Origin: Amphiduros pacificus
Taxonomy: Eukaryota > Annelida > Polychaeta > Phyllodocida > Hesionidae
Length of the DNA: 64,000 nucleotides
Direction: 5' to 3'
Assembly: GCA_949316495.1 (NCBI GenBank)
Contig: OX439011.1
Coordinates: 19,993,995 to 20,057,994 of the forward strand
Numbering within the stretch: the stretch's first letter is position 1; every line of letters begins with the position of its first letter. A program made the translations under genes and the position numbers. Positions 15,001 to 28,252 of the stretch are shown piece after piece. Under the pieces are notes generated by a model. It made no database searches. It worked only from the letters and a program-made list of their open reading frames with translations, and was not told the DNA's origin.

Positions 15001-18000
15001 TATCTTGCACTTTCTCATATTTATGGCCAAGTTTTAATCTTATATTTCATGGCCCAGTATAAAAATCTTATATTTCATCATGTTTATGGTCTTGTTTAAA
15101 TCTTATACACAAACACCTTGTCTAAATCTTATATACAAAACCCTTGTCTAAATCTTAAAAAGAACAACATTGTCTAAATCTTAATCATATCAACCTTGTC
15201 TAAATCTTATATACACAAACCTTGTCTAAATGTTAAACAGAACAACCTTGTCTATTTTTTTAACAGAACAACCTTGTCTAAATCTATTAACAGTACTATA
15301 AAAAGAATTCCATCAGTTTTGCAGTCGCCATGCATGCATTATTTCTGTGGAATATTTCGGCACTCACCATAGGGCAGTTTAGCTGTGACAGGTGTGTCGA
15401 GGGTGACAAAGTCTCCAAGACCGATCTTATTTTCTGCCGCCACTCGGAACAAATATTCTGTTCCTTCAAACAGCTTCTTCACTGTGAACTTGAGATCCTC
15501 GGCACCGATATGAGCTGCAAAACAATACCCATCATGCATCAGTGATAATATGGTGAACATAATTTATGTATCAGGGGAGAGCAGAAGAAAACGTAGCAGT
15601 GGCTAGTCTGGGCTGGGAGACAAGTGCCTTCTAATCAAGGAATACAATGTCCGAAATGTTTTGCCCTCTACTATAAGCTAATAAAAGAGGACATTACAAC
15701 TAATGTGAGGAAAATAAATTTGTAAATAAATCTCAAAATTTTCAGAAAAAAAAAACAAATCAGAATATTTTACCAGCATTGATCCAGTTAGTTTTACTGG
15801 TGTCTAGTTTTTCGATGGTGTATCCGGTGATGGGGGCGCCACCATCTGCCTCAGGCTCCTCCCACGCCAGAGATACAAAGTCCTTGTATACTTGAGTCAC
15901 ACGCAGATTACGTGGCACTTCTGGCTTGTCTGGAAAACAACAATTAATTAATCCCATACCCTCCAAAACAAACAAGGCGATCGAAAAGTGTCAAATTAAT
16001 CATTTAATCTTTGTGTATGAATCATGATATAAGTGTGCATACCTATGACCTTTACAAGTAGGTCAGCAGACGCTTGTCCGACCTCATTCTCAGCAACAAC
16101 CGTATATTTACCTCCGTTCTTGGCTGTACTTCCCTTCACCTTGAAAAATCAAATATTACCCACTGAATATGCAAACTAACTGCATGTGAATTGTGATTAA
16201 ATTATATAAAAAAAAACAGAGCAATTTAAAAATAAATTTCAATCCCACTTTATTTGAAGATAGTTGGATTGTTATAAAGTGCTATGAATAGACATTTTCT
16301 ATATCAACGCATTATATAAATTTTATCATTATTATTAATATTACATTATCTATTATATATTATTGTTTAACATTAGAAATTTGTTAATAGATGAATATTT
16401 ATACATATGCCCAGGCATATCATATAATAGCAATACTGATATGAGTTGCTACCGTCAGAGTGGAGAAGTCCTCGCCAGACTTGACAGTAGTGTTGCTGGC
16501 CAACTCCAGGGGGCGCCCATTGAGTGTCCAAGACATCTTGGGACGGGGTTCCCCGGTGACGTTGACGTTAAGGATGAACATGGAGCCAGCCTTCACTGTC
16601 TGGTTCTCTATCTTCTTCTCATATGTAATGTTCGGAGAGGCTGGACACAAAATACATTTAACCTTTAAATTTGTGCATACTTAATTTACAAATATAATTT
16701 ATTTGCATGATTTTGAGTAAAAAATTGTAAGAGAATCGAAATATGTTTCAAAGAATATAGCTCAATGTTCCTTTTCTAGTAAATAATTTAATTGTCAAAA
16801 ATATCTATTTCCTAATGAAACAGTTATAGCTAAACATCTGTTCAGTCAGACATGAATGTGACCAAATAAGGTCACTCATGACTACTGCATGACCATATTG
16901 TGCCATGCGATGCATGACCAGATGTCATGCAATAGCCATGCATGACCTTATATATTCCCTTTTATGCGTGACCATATAGATGTTTAGTTCTGAGTGTAGA
17001 CTGGTACCCACCCTGTACAGTTAGTAGAGCCTGAGTGTGGACCCGTCCAGCCTTGTTAGCAGCCTCACACTTGTACTTGGCCGTGTCTACGAGCTCTGTG
17101 CTCGTGATGTTCAACACCGCCGTCTTCTCACTGTAGCTCATATCATACTTCTTGCTCTAAAAAAAGGAACAAAAAATATAAAGTGATAATGCCATCAAAT
17201 CATTCCCTAACTGCAATGGATCCAGTATGGAGATTTTTATATAATTACTAATTAATTTTTTTTTAATATAAATTACTTTAAATTGCAAGTTCTGTTGTTA
17301 ATTCCTGTTTGCAAAATAATCTTCCACAAACTACTTTAACATCAACATTTTTATTTCAAAATTTTTATTTCACATATTTTAAAAAGTACACAGTAAAGTA
17401 ATGCAGGTGTGTAACGTACTTGGTAGACCTCCTTGGCGTCCTTGTACCAGCGGACCTCAGCTGGCGGCTCACCAGCAGATATCTCACACTTAAAGGTCGC
17501 AGTTTTAGGTGCAATGACAGTGACGTCAACCAGCCCCTTCAACACTTTGGGAGGTTCAGCAGCTGTAAATTAACAGCAATTTATTATACATTTATTAGCA
17601 GTGATTTCCCAATGTTAATTTTAACATCAACCCTGAAAGGTTTGGCAGCTGTCAGTTCATTTAGAAAAGTTATTCACTGGAAATAGCTATAATTTCACAA
17701 TGTTACTTTTGACAGTGCATCCCCTGCACTGTCAAAAGTAAAATGTTATTTTCCCAATTGTAATTTACATGCTTCAATGTAATTTCTTCTTTCTTGATAT
17801 TGCTTTGGACTACATTAAGTTTTCTAAATGATATATGAGAGAACTATTAGACTGGTGTGTCAACACATTGTCATGGATCTGGGATCTTGTAAAATTCGGG
17901 GAATGTCTGCAAACCTTTTCTTCCAGCAGGACCCTCCGCCATGCTGTTATCGGCATATGGTCCAACGCCAGCCTTGTTCTCGGCAGCAACTCTGAACTCA

Positions 18001-21000
18001 TACACGACGCCTTCCTTGAGGCCAGTCACCGTGTGCTTGGGTTCAGGTACGGTATCTTGTGTCACCCTCTTCCACTTGAACTGTCCCTCTGCGCGGTACT
18101 CCACCATGTAGTTAATGATGGGGGCGCCACCGTTGTCACTAGGGGGCGTCCATGTCAAGTTCACCTTGGTCTTGTCCACTGGTTTGATCTCAGGAGTTCC
18201 TGGACGGCCTGGCTTACCTATCAGACACACCGTTATAATCTCCTCAATAACACCGTTATAACCTCCTCAATAACAATTCATGGAACAGGCCAATAAATTT
18301 AGTTTAAACCCCAAAAATTGAATGGAAACAAAAATTAACTATTCTGGCATTATATGCATATTAAATGTACTGAAGCTCACCCCAGGGGTCCTTGGCCAGG
18401 ATATTCCTCGAGGCTGGACCAGGGGGGCCACATCCCACACTGTTCTCAGCAATGACCCGGAACTGGTACTCATTCTCCTCAATAAGGTCACTGACCTCGA
18501 CCTTGAGGTCGGACACTGACTTCTTGTTCCAGCGCACCCATCTGTTGGCTCTAGCCATGGTGCGTTCCAGGTAGTATCCGGTGATGGGACTTCCTCCGTC
18601 TGTGTCCGGAGCTCGCCAGGACAACGTGCAGGAGTTACGACATATGTCTGATGCCTCGGGCATAGAGGGCGCACCGGGCACATCTGACAGGCAAAAAAAC
18701 CCCACAAATTAATTATAATAATTATTATTATAATAACAAATCGCATATTTTCAAATTATGAAATTGTTTATAAATCAATGTAGCGACTATAACATACCGT
18801 GTTTGCTTTTAGCGATGACGGGCGAGACCATTTCGCAGTATTCGCTGAGTCCCATGCTGTTTTCAGCGGCCACTCTGAAGGTGTAGCCCTGTTCCTTGAT
18901 GAGCTTGGAGGCGGTGAAGACGAGTTTATCTCTTGCGCTGACTGATCCCACCCTCTGCCAGGCGTGGCGGTAGGACTCGCGGACTTCCACGTGGTACTCC
19001 GTTATCTCACAGCCGCCGTCCTTCTCGGACGGGTCCCATCTCATACTCATCTCACGCTCGCTGACTGACGTTATCTTCAGATTCTGAGGAGGCCCTGGTT
19101 TGTCTGCAATAATATTTATAATCAATAAGTCATCATGCTTCTAGTTGGAGCCAAACATCTACGTAATCATGCATAACTGTGACTGAATAAGGTCACGCAT
19201 GACTACTACATGACATCATCTGGTCACGCATAGCTGTTGTGTGGCACTATGCATTCCTCATGCGAGGTACAATATGGTGACACAATGGTCGCTTCTTTTA
19301 AATTTGGTTGACTTCATAAAGGTTTGTGACACTTGTCCAGTATTGAACACAAAGATTTTTAAGTCTATAAATCTAAGCATTGAGGTATTTGATAAAGTAG
19401 TCTCCAATAAAGTTATCAAAGTATTTAAGTCAAAAAAACAAAACTGTCAAAGTCTCCCACAAGCATAAAGCAATCTAAATCTTGAAGTCTCCCATTCATA
19501 TAAATCTAAGTATTAACGTCCCTCACAAACATAAAGTTATCTGAAAAATATCCTCACCAAGCACAATGATTTTGATCTTGAAGGTGTCTTCTCCGAATTT
19601 GTTACCGATGTTAACGGTGTAGTCACCGGTATCAGAGAGCTGTGCTTTGGTCAAGGTCATGCAGGTCATGCCTCGGATGGTCTCCTCCTTGCAGCGGCGG
19701 GAATCTGGCAGACTGCCGCCCTTGAACGCCCAGGTCACTTCGGGCAAGGGGGCGCCACTGAATGGGATTTCAATGGCACAGTGGCTTCCTGCCTTCAGGG
19801 TCAGCTTGTCCGCATAGTCATGCTTCCCAAATGAGGGTTTGACTAAAATAAAATATAAAAAACATTATTTCATTTTGATAGATTTTTTTTACATATTAAT
19901 ATTTCACTCAATAATAATAAGCAAAGATCGTATTGTGAATGGACTGGTTTCTGATGCAAAAAAAAAAAAAAAATCATTTGAAGTGGACAAACATATTATA
20001 GATATAAGCAGAGGTGTATGTACTGACCTTCGATGCTGAGTTTTGCTGAGGTTGTGAGTTTTGCATACTGAGCCCTGTATGTTCCAGCATCCTCTGCTGT
20101 GACCTTCTCAATGACAAGTTGCTGGGTGCGACCGTCGGCGATGATATCGTACGTGTCGTCGCGACGTAGCTTCTTCTCGCCCTTGTACCAGTCGACCTTC
20201 AGGCCTGCTTTGGACAACTCACATTCTAACATTTGTTTCTTGTTCAAAGTCGTGACCTTCAGATCCTCCAGTTCTTTAGTGAAGGTGATTTTCTCTTCGT
20301 ATTTGGCGCTCTTTGATGGCGCTGACGGTGGACCTTGTCCGACCTGATTTTCTGCCAGGACACGGAACTCGTACTGGACTCCTTCCCGGAGACCCTGGAC
20401 ATTGTACGCCGGTGCTGGGATGATGTCTCTCTTGCTCATTACTTTCCATTTATCTCCTTGTGCGCGAGCTTCCACTATGTAGTTTGTGATGGGGGCGCCA
20501 CCGTCCTTCTCTGGAGGAGCCCAGGTGAGGCTGGCGCTCTCTGCCACGATGTTCTCAATGATGGGCATGCCAGGCTTGCCGGGCTTGTCAAACGGATCTT
20601 TTGCTGTGAAGACGCCACTTGTCTCTGACGGTTTGCTTATTCCAGCCTCGTTGACGGCAAGAACGCGGTATTCATACTCGGTTCCTTCCACAAGGTCGTT
20701 GAAAACCTTGGATCGTTTATCGATGGGGTCGCGATTGACCTTCACCCAGCGTGATGAGTAGCCACTTCTCTTCTCAATCATGTAACCTTTGACCTCTGAT
20801 CCTCCATCAAAAGCAGGGGCTTCCCACGCCAACTTGCACTCTGATTTGGTTACCGTGGCGATATGCACATTCTGCGGAGGCCCTGGTGGGTCTGAAATAT
20901 ATACCATACAATGACGTCACAATTAGTTTTCCACCACTCAGTAGCCAAGCCTCTATATGGTCATGCATGAACTTGACAAAATGAGGTCAGAACTAAAAAT

Positions 21001-24000
21001 TGGGAAAAAAAATTCAGACAAAAATAGATTTTTCTTCTCTTCCAACCAACACCCCATAAGAGAAAGCAGTGTACAAACCAAATGGAAGTTTAGCTGTGAC
21101 AGGTTCGTCCAGGGAGGCTGGGTCACTGAGACCGATGGCATTCTCAGCGTAGACCTTGAAGAGATACTCGTTGCCTTCGCTCAGCTTAGACACTGTGAAC
21201 TGGAGGCTGTGAGCGTCGATGTTGCCTGCGTTGATGTAAGTGCGGCGCTTTGTATCAGCCTTCTCGATGGTGTAGCCGGTGATGGGGGAGCCACCATCTT
21301 GTTCCGGGACGTCCCATGCCAGCGTAATCTCGTTCTTGTTCACGTTAGTCACGCGCAACTTCTGCGGAGGCAGAGGTTTGTCTGTCAAACATAAAACACA
21401 ACAATGAATATCAAACCACAATTAACCTTCCTATTATCCTAACATGCATACATCCTGTTTATTTTCTATGAGGGTCGTTCCAAAAGTAATTGCAAAGATG
21501 CCATAATTTTTCATAAAAATAAATCATAATTTCAAAGACTGAAAAAAACATAGTACCTTAATTTGCAGAGATACTAAAATATCTTAATTTTCATAGATAC
21601 TAAATGTATTCAAACTCTAAGACTTGCCAAACATGATCAGTGATTAGTTTCCTCTAGTTTTAGCTGTAACCCACCTTTTATGACCACGTTGAACTCGGCG
21701 CTGTCCGATCCGACCTCGTTCTCGGCTGAGACTTTGTATTTGCCGGTGTTCTTGGCGGTGGTTCCCTTGATGGTGAGTCTGGAGTAGGTGTCGTCGCCGT
21801 CGATGTACACGCCGCTGCCGTACTTGAGCTCCTGGCTTCCCATGGTCCACTTGACCTTGGCGGCGGGCATGGCGGCGATGTTGACGGTGAGGATGAGGGA
21901 CTTGCCGGCCTTGGTGGTCACGACGTCCTTCAGGGCTGCCTCGTACGTGATGATGGGCGCGCCTGAGAGAACACAACACCCTTTATTGTCTGCTTGTGGT
22001 TTTACATGACTTTTAACATTATTTCAGATCACACAAAATGTCATCTTAGGCAAACATTAGAGGGGGTTAATACTCACACTGGACGACGAGTGTACATCTG
22101 GTCTCGACGCGTCCCAGCTTGTTGGCGGCCTCACACCTGTACCAGCCTCCGTCCTGGATGGTGGATTCCTGGATAACCAGAGCGGCATGCTTGTCCTTGT
22201 ATCCTATGCCATGCTTCCTGCTCGGGTAAATCTCTCGGTTCTCCTTGAACCTGTTTAAAGATAAGTAAAGTAGGTCATGAGTTCTATCCCCAGGTCATGA
22301 GTTCTATCTCTAGGTCACGAGTTCTATCTCCAGGTCATGAGTTCTATCACCAGGTCAAGAGTTCTATCCCCAGGTCATGATTTCTATCTCCAGGTCAAGA
22401 GTTCTATCCCCAGGTCATGTGTTCTATCCCCAGGTCACTAGTTCTATCCCCAGGTCAGGAGTTCCATCCCCAGGTCAGGAGTTCCATCCCCAGATCAGGA
22501 GTTCCATCCCCAGGTCAGGAGTTCTATCCCCAGGTCAGGAGTTCTATCCCCAGAGCAGAATTGTTGCAACATTATATGCCTCTATAGCAGAAAATATATT
22601 GACATTTCTAATATATTATCAATGCAGAAAGTATTACGAATTCTGATTATGATTATCAAAACTTCTTGTTCAAGCTTGGCCATTCAGACTGATCAAAAAT
22701 TAAGCTTGATAATTTACGTTTCTCAATCAAGTTTGACAATTTGGACTGCTGTAACAAGCTTGCTGATTTAAATTTCCTATTTAAGCTTGATATCTTAGAT
22801 TTTTTAACTAAGCTTGGTGACTAAAACTTCCTGCCATTCAAGCTAATAATATATAAGCAATAACCATATTGAGACGTTAGATTTAGACATTCCTATTCTT
22901 GCTAGACACTTTAGATATTGTCTACATCCTATCTGAGCTCAGACAATACACACCATTGAATTGTTGCCTTGGGATCTCCTGGTTCAATGTCACATTCCAG
23001 ATGGACTTCTTCCGGAGCGACCACCTCCATATCCAGTAGTGGTTCCAGAACTTTGGGTGGTTTGCCAACTACAAAAAATAACTTGGATGTAAACAATCTC
23101 AAACCAACTAGCAACAAGTTTGTAATCTGCATAACTGTATGAGTAACCAGTTGCAAACCTAAGTCTGTCAATAGCTAATCAAGGAGTGATGAGGAAGACC
23201 AGAGCAGCGTATACTTACAGGCACGATCGCTGGCCTCTACCGGAGCGGTGGGCTCCGACGCCGGACCTACACCGGCCTTGTTTTCAGCAGCGATGCGGAA
23301 CTCATACACTGTACCCTCCTAAAACATATGGGTGAATATAAAATATAGTTCAAATCAAGTAGAGCACTGAGTCATAGGTTTCAATCATGTAATGAGTCAT
23401 AGGTTTGAACCATGTAATGAGTCATAGGTTTGAACCATGTAATGAGTCATAGGTTTGAACCATGTGATGAGTCATAGGTTTGAACCATGTAATGAGTCAT
23501 AGGTTTGAATCATGTAATGAGTCATAAGTTTGAACCATGTAATGAGTCATAGGTTTGAACCATGTGATGAGTCATGATTGAGCCATGTAATGAGTCATGA
23601 TTGAGCCATGTAATGAGTCATGATTGAGCTATGTTATGAGTCATGATTGAGCCATGTTATGAGTGATATGTTTCAACCATCTAATGAGCCATGTGATGAA
23701 TCACAGGTTTTTATTATTTTATTATTATTTAAATGACAGGTTTCGGCAAATAAAAAGTTTGTTGGGATTTATACCAGAAAATAAATTCCCTGAATGACTG
23801 TCTGCACTAAAAATGGAAGAACAAACAAATCATTGCAAAGCAGCCACTTTTTAAAAATAAATTTATAAAATAAAGCATACCTTAAGGCCTGGCACAACAA
23901 ACTTGGTGTCCGAGACCTTTTCACTTTCGTTTGCAGTCAGCCACTTGAAGCCTCCTTCTACGCGGTACTGAACCACATAGTTGATGATGGGGGAGCCACC

Positions 24001-27000
24001 GTCATCTGCTGGTGGTTTCCATGACAACGTGGCTGACCTCGGAGAGATCTTTGGAATCTCTGGGGGGTCAGGCTTGCCTGGTTTCTCTGTGGAAAATCAT
24101 AATTAATTAATTCTGGGTGAAATCAGAGAAATGCGAGACGTTAATGAAAAGTATCTCTGTTGTAATATTCAATTAGAATAATTATTACTTGCTCCTGATG
24201 TTAACTCTCCAACACTTTTGGAAAGAAATGGAAGTTAAGTTATCCAATAGCTACAATGTGTAGTTCACTAATGTACCTCATGAAAAACAAATAAATCTAG
24301 AAAAAATGAACACATTCAGAAAAAAACGTCTTTTTAGCTTACTCCATGGATCCTCAGCTTTGATTGGCTGAGACTTGGGTCCGGGCGGGCCTTCACCTAT
24401 CTTGTTGACGGCAACAATGCGGAACTCATACTCAGAGTCCTCGATGAGGTCTGTGGCCTTGTAGGTGGTTTCTGACACAGCGTCTCTGTTGAGTCTAAGC
24501 CAGCGAGAGCTGGACGTCGTGCTACGCTCCACAAAGTAACCGGTCACTGGAGAGCCACCGTCTGACTCAGGCGGTTGCCATGACAACACCACGTGAGACT
24601 TTCTAGTTTCAGTGGGCTCTGGTGCAGAGGGTGGGCCAGGGGGGTCTGAAACAAAGTGCAAAGTGAAAACATTCCTATTTATGAGTGGTAGGCAGGAAAT
24701 GTTCCTCTATTGTTGTGCTGCCCCCAATTGTTGTGCTGCCCCCTATTGTTGTGCTGCCCCCTATTGTTGTGCTGCCCCCTATTGTTGTGCTACCCCCTAT
24801 TGTTGTGTTACTCTCCTCTTCCACCAGATTCAATTAGAACTTGACATAAAATTTGCTGAATGGAAATTCACACACAATTTCTTGCAAAAACATGGCATTT
24901 ACAATTAACATTTATTGGATTTTCATTTTTCCAAACCTGACATTTTTTACTTTTTACTTGTTTATATATTATGATCAATCCTAAATCTAGGCAAACCTTT
25001 GAGCTTTAAAATGATCTGTATTAAATCACAATGAAGAACCTGTCAATCAAAGAGACCAATACAATATTGATAATGACACAAGAGTGTGAGGAAGTATGAT
25101 GTATTTTAACATACCGTGTTGACTCTTTGGCACGGCTGGATTCATCAGTTCAGCAAACGGCCCAGCTCCGACATCATTCTCTGCCTGAACTTGGAAGAGA
25201 TAGGAGGCGCCCTCTGTGAGACCGGTGACCGTGTACTCTCTCTCAGCGGTGGATCCCAATCCAGACCAGTTTTTACGGAATCCGGCAAGATCCTTCCTCT
25301 CTAGGTTGTATGTTTTGATGGGACTTCCTCCGTTGTCTCTTGGCTCGTCCCATTGTAGTGTGACACTCGATTCTGTGACCGCAGTCACTCGTAAACGTTC
25401 GGGCGCGTCTGGCTTGTCTAAAAAATTATTTCACATTACCTTTATGATTTTAAATCATGATCTCATAATTGAACCGAACTACTTCCAGGATATGGTTTTT
25501 ATGTTAAGTTTCACAGCAGTCAATACCCCACCAGTTTATGCTGAGGGGTAAAAATACTTAGATATACATTTTAGTTTGGGGGCCTGACTGAGAACAAGGA
25601 AGTGAACCAATAGTTATTGTGTTTTCTATGGAAGGTAGCCATGGTTGTTGTGATTGCTGAGAAGGAGAATAAATGGCTATTGTGGTTGCCATGGAGACTG
25701 ACCATGGTTGCTATGAATAGCAAGTCAGTCAGTATAAAGGCTTTGGTAGTAGGTAGGAGAGTATATATTTAGGCTACTGACCTGTGACAATGACTGTGAT
25801 GTTGGCTGTGGCCTTGCCATGCTCATTCTGCAAGGTGACACTATAATCCCCAGAGTCTGACCTGACGACCTTGGTCATGGTCATAGAGGTCATGCCAGTG
25901 ATGGTCTCCACGTTGAACCTGCGGGCGTCGGGCAGACGACCTTTCTTGAAGTTCCAGGTAACCTCTGGCTGAGGACTGGCCTTGTACTGTAACTCAATGG
26001 CAGCATGACTACCGACCTTCATGTACATTGTGTCCTTGAGGTCACCCACAAACTTGGGTGCCATGGCAATGTTTAATTTGGCTGCTGTCGACAGTTGCTG
26101 ATAGGCGGCGCTGTATTCACCGACATTGTCGGTGTCAGCCTTTTCGATGACCAGTCGGTGAACCTTTCTGTCGACCTTGATATCATATGTCTCATCCCTT
26201 CTCAGCTTCTTGGAACCCTTGTACCATTCCACCTTCAGACCTTCCTTGGAAATCTCCGTCTCAAATGTGGCTGTCACTCCTGTCTCCTTGAGTGTCACAT
26301 CCTTCAGTTCCTTGATGAATACTATTGCTTCAACTGAAATCAAACACATCATTCCGCATACTTAGTAGGTTGACTTAACCTATATGCATTTATATATCTG
26401 GTCGGTAGTTGACCCAATTGCACATAACATATCAAACAGAATTAGTTGATCAATTTGCATACATCATATAACGCAGATTTAATTAACCCGCTTTCATAAT
26501 AATTAGCAGGCTTAGTTGACAAAGTAACATACATATCTCATGTCTTACAGAAAAAAGATGGCATATTTTGTAATTTTTGGAAGGTCTCGTTGACCTACTT
26601 ATCTTATTTAGCTTGTCTGTCTAGTTGACATACTTATCAGATTTGACGCACTAACTAATTGATCTATTTATCATATTTGACCTACTAACTAGTTGACCTA
26701 TTTATCATATTTGACCTACTAACTAGTTGACCTACATGTCATATTTGACCTACTAACTAGTTGACCTACATATCATATTTGACCTACTAAAGTTGACCTA
26801 CATGTCATATTTGACCTACTAACTAGTTGACCTAGATGTCATATTTGACCTACTAACTAGTAGACCTAAATATCATATTTGACCTACTAACTAGTTGACC
26901 TACATATCATATTTGACCTACTAACTAGTTGACCTACATGTCATATTTGACCTACTAACTAGTTGACCTACATGTCATATTTGAACTACTAACTAGTAGA

Positions 27001-28160
27001 CCTAAATATCATATTTGACCTACTAACTAGTAGACCTAAATATCATATTTGACCTACTAACTAGTTGACCTACAAGTCATATTTGACCTACTAATTAGTT
27101 GACCTACTTACCATATTTGGCTGGTTTGGATGGGGGAGATGGTTGCCCGAGACCTGCCTTGTTCTCAGCATATACTCGGAACTCGTACTGTGTTTCTTCC
27201 ATCAGACCCGACACCTTGAACGCTGTGTCTGGAGTGAGCTGCCCTCTGTTGGCCACAGTCCACTTCATGTCGCCACTGCGGCGATACTCCACCACGTAGT
27301 TTGTAATCGGAGAGCCTCCGTCACTTGTTGGGGGTGACCAGGTCACGTTCGCAGATTCCTTACTTATGTCGGCTTCTGGGGCATCTGGGCGACCCGGTAC
27401 ATCGAATGGATCTTTTGCGACAAACTTTCCGGTGGCATCCGATGGTTGACTCACGCCAGCAGCGTTCTCCGCCAGCACCCGGAAGTTATATTCAGACAGT
27501 TCAATAAGGTCGTCTATCAGCAGGGCACATTTCTTGACGGCTTTCTTGTTGACCTTGACCCAGCGAGTGCCAGAATACTTCTCTACATAGTAGCCAGTAA
27601 TTTCTGATCCTCCGTCATTCTCTGGAGGTTGCCATGTGAGAGTGCAGGACGTCTTGGTAAGGTCATTGACCTTAACATCCCTTGGTGGAGATGGTGGATC
27701 TAAAAATATACACATTTGGAAAATTATTTTCTCTTGTAAATAGTTTTAATATAAATATTTCCATGATAATGATGCCAAATATGATGCCTAATATGTCTAA
27801 CATGATGCCTAATATGAAGCTTAATGTTATGCCTAAAATGATGCCTAAAATGATGCCTAATATGATGCCTGATATGATGCCAAATATGATGCCAAATATG
27901 ATGCCTAATATGATGCCTAATATGATGCCAAATATGATGCCTAATATGATGCCTAATATGATGCCTGATATTTTATCTAATATGATGCCTGATATTTTAT
28001 CTAATATATATGATGCCTGATATGTTGCCTGATATGTTGCCTGATATGTTGCCTGATATGATGCCTGATATGAGAAATTTGTTAATATAAAAAGTGTACT
28101 TTTTTAAGGAGCATCCAATTTATAATTTATTTTAAGAGAACTTGTGACTGTCCATTTTTT

Positions 28161-28252
<92 letters not shown>

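Larger units (their letters stand above)
5216..15367 (-). other. Giant 10.2-kb intron filled with minisatellites
   Basis: Separates SR6-A FnIII-a from FnIII-b/c. It holds at least nine tandem arrays, three or more MITE-related copies and two copies of a second dispersed family, listed separately. No exon-like segment with splice sites and Ig/FnIII homology was found, and the flanking exons join in phase 1 without a missing module. Confidence 0.85.
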
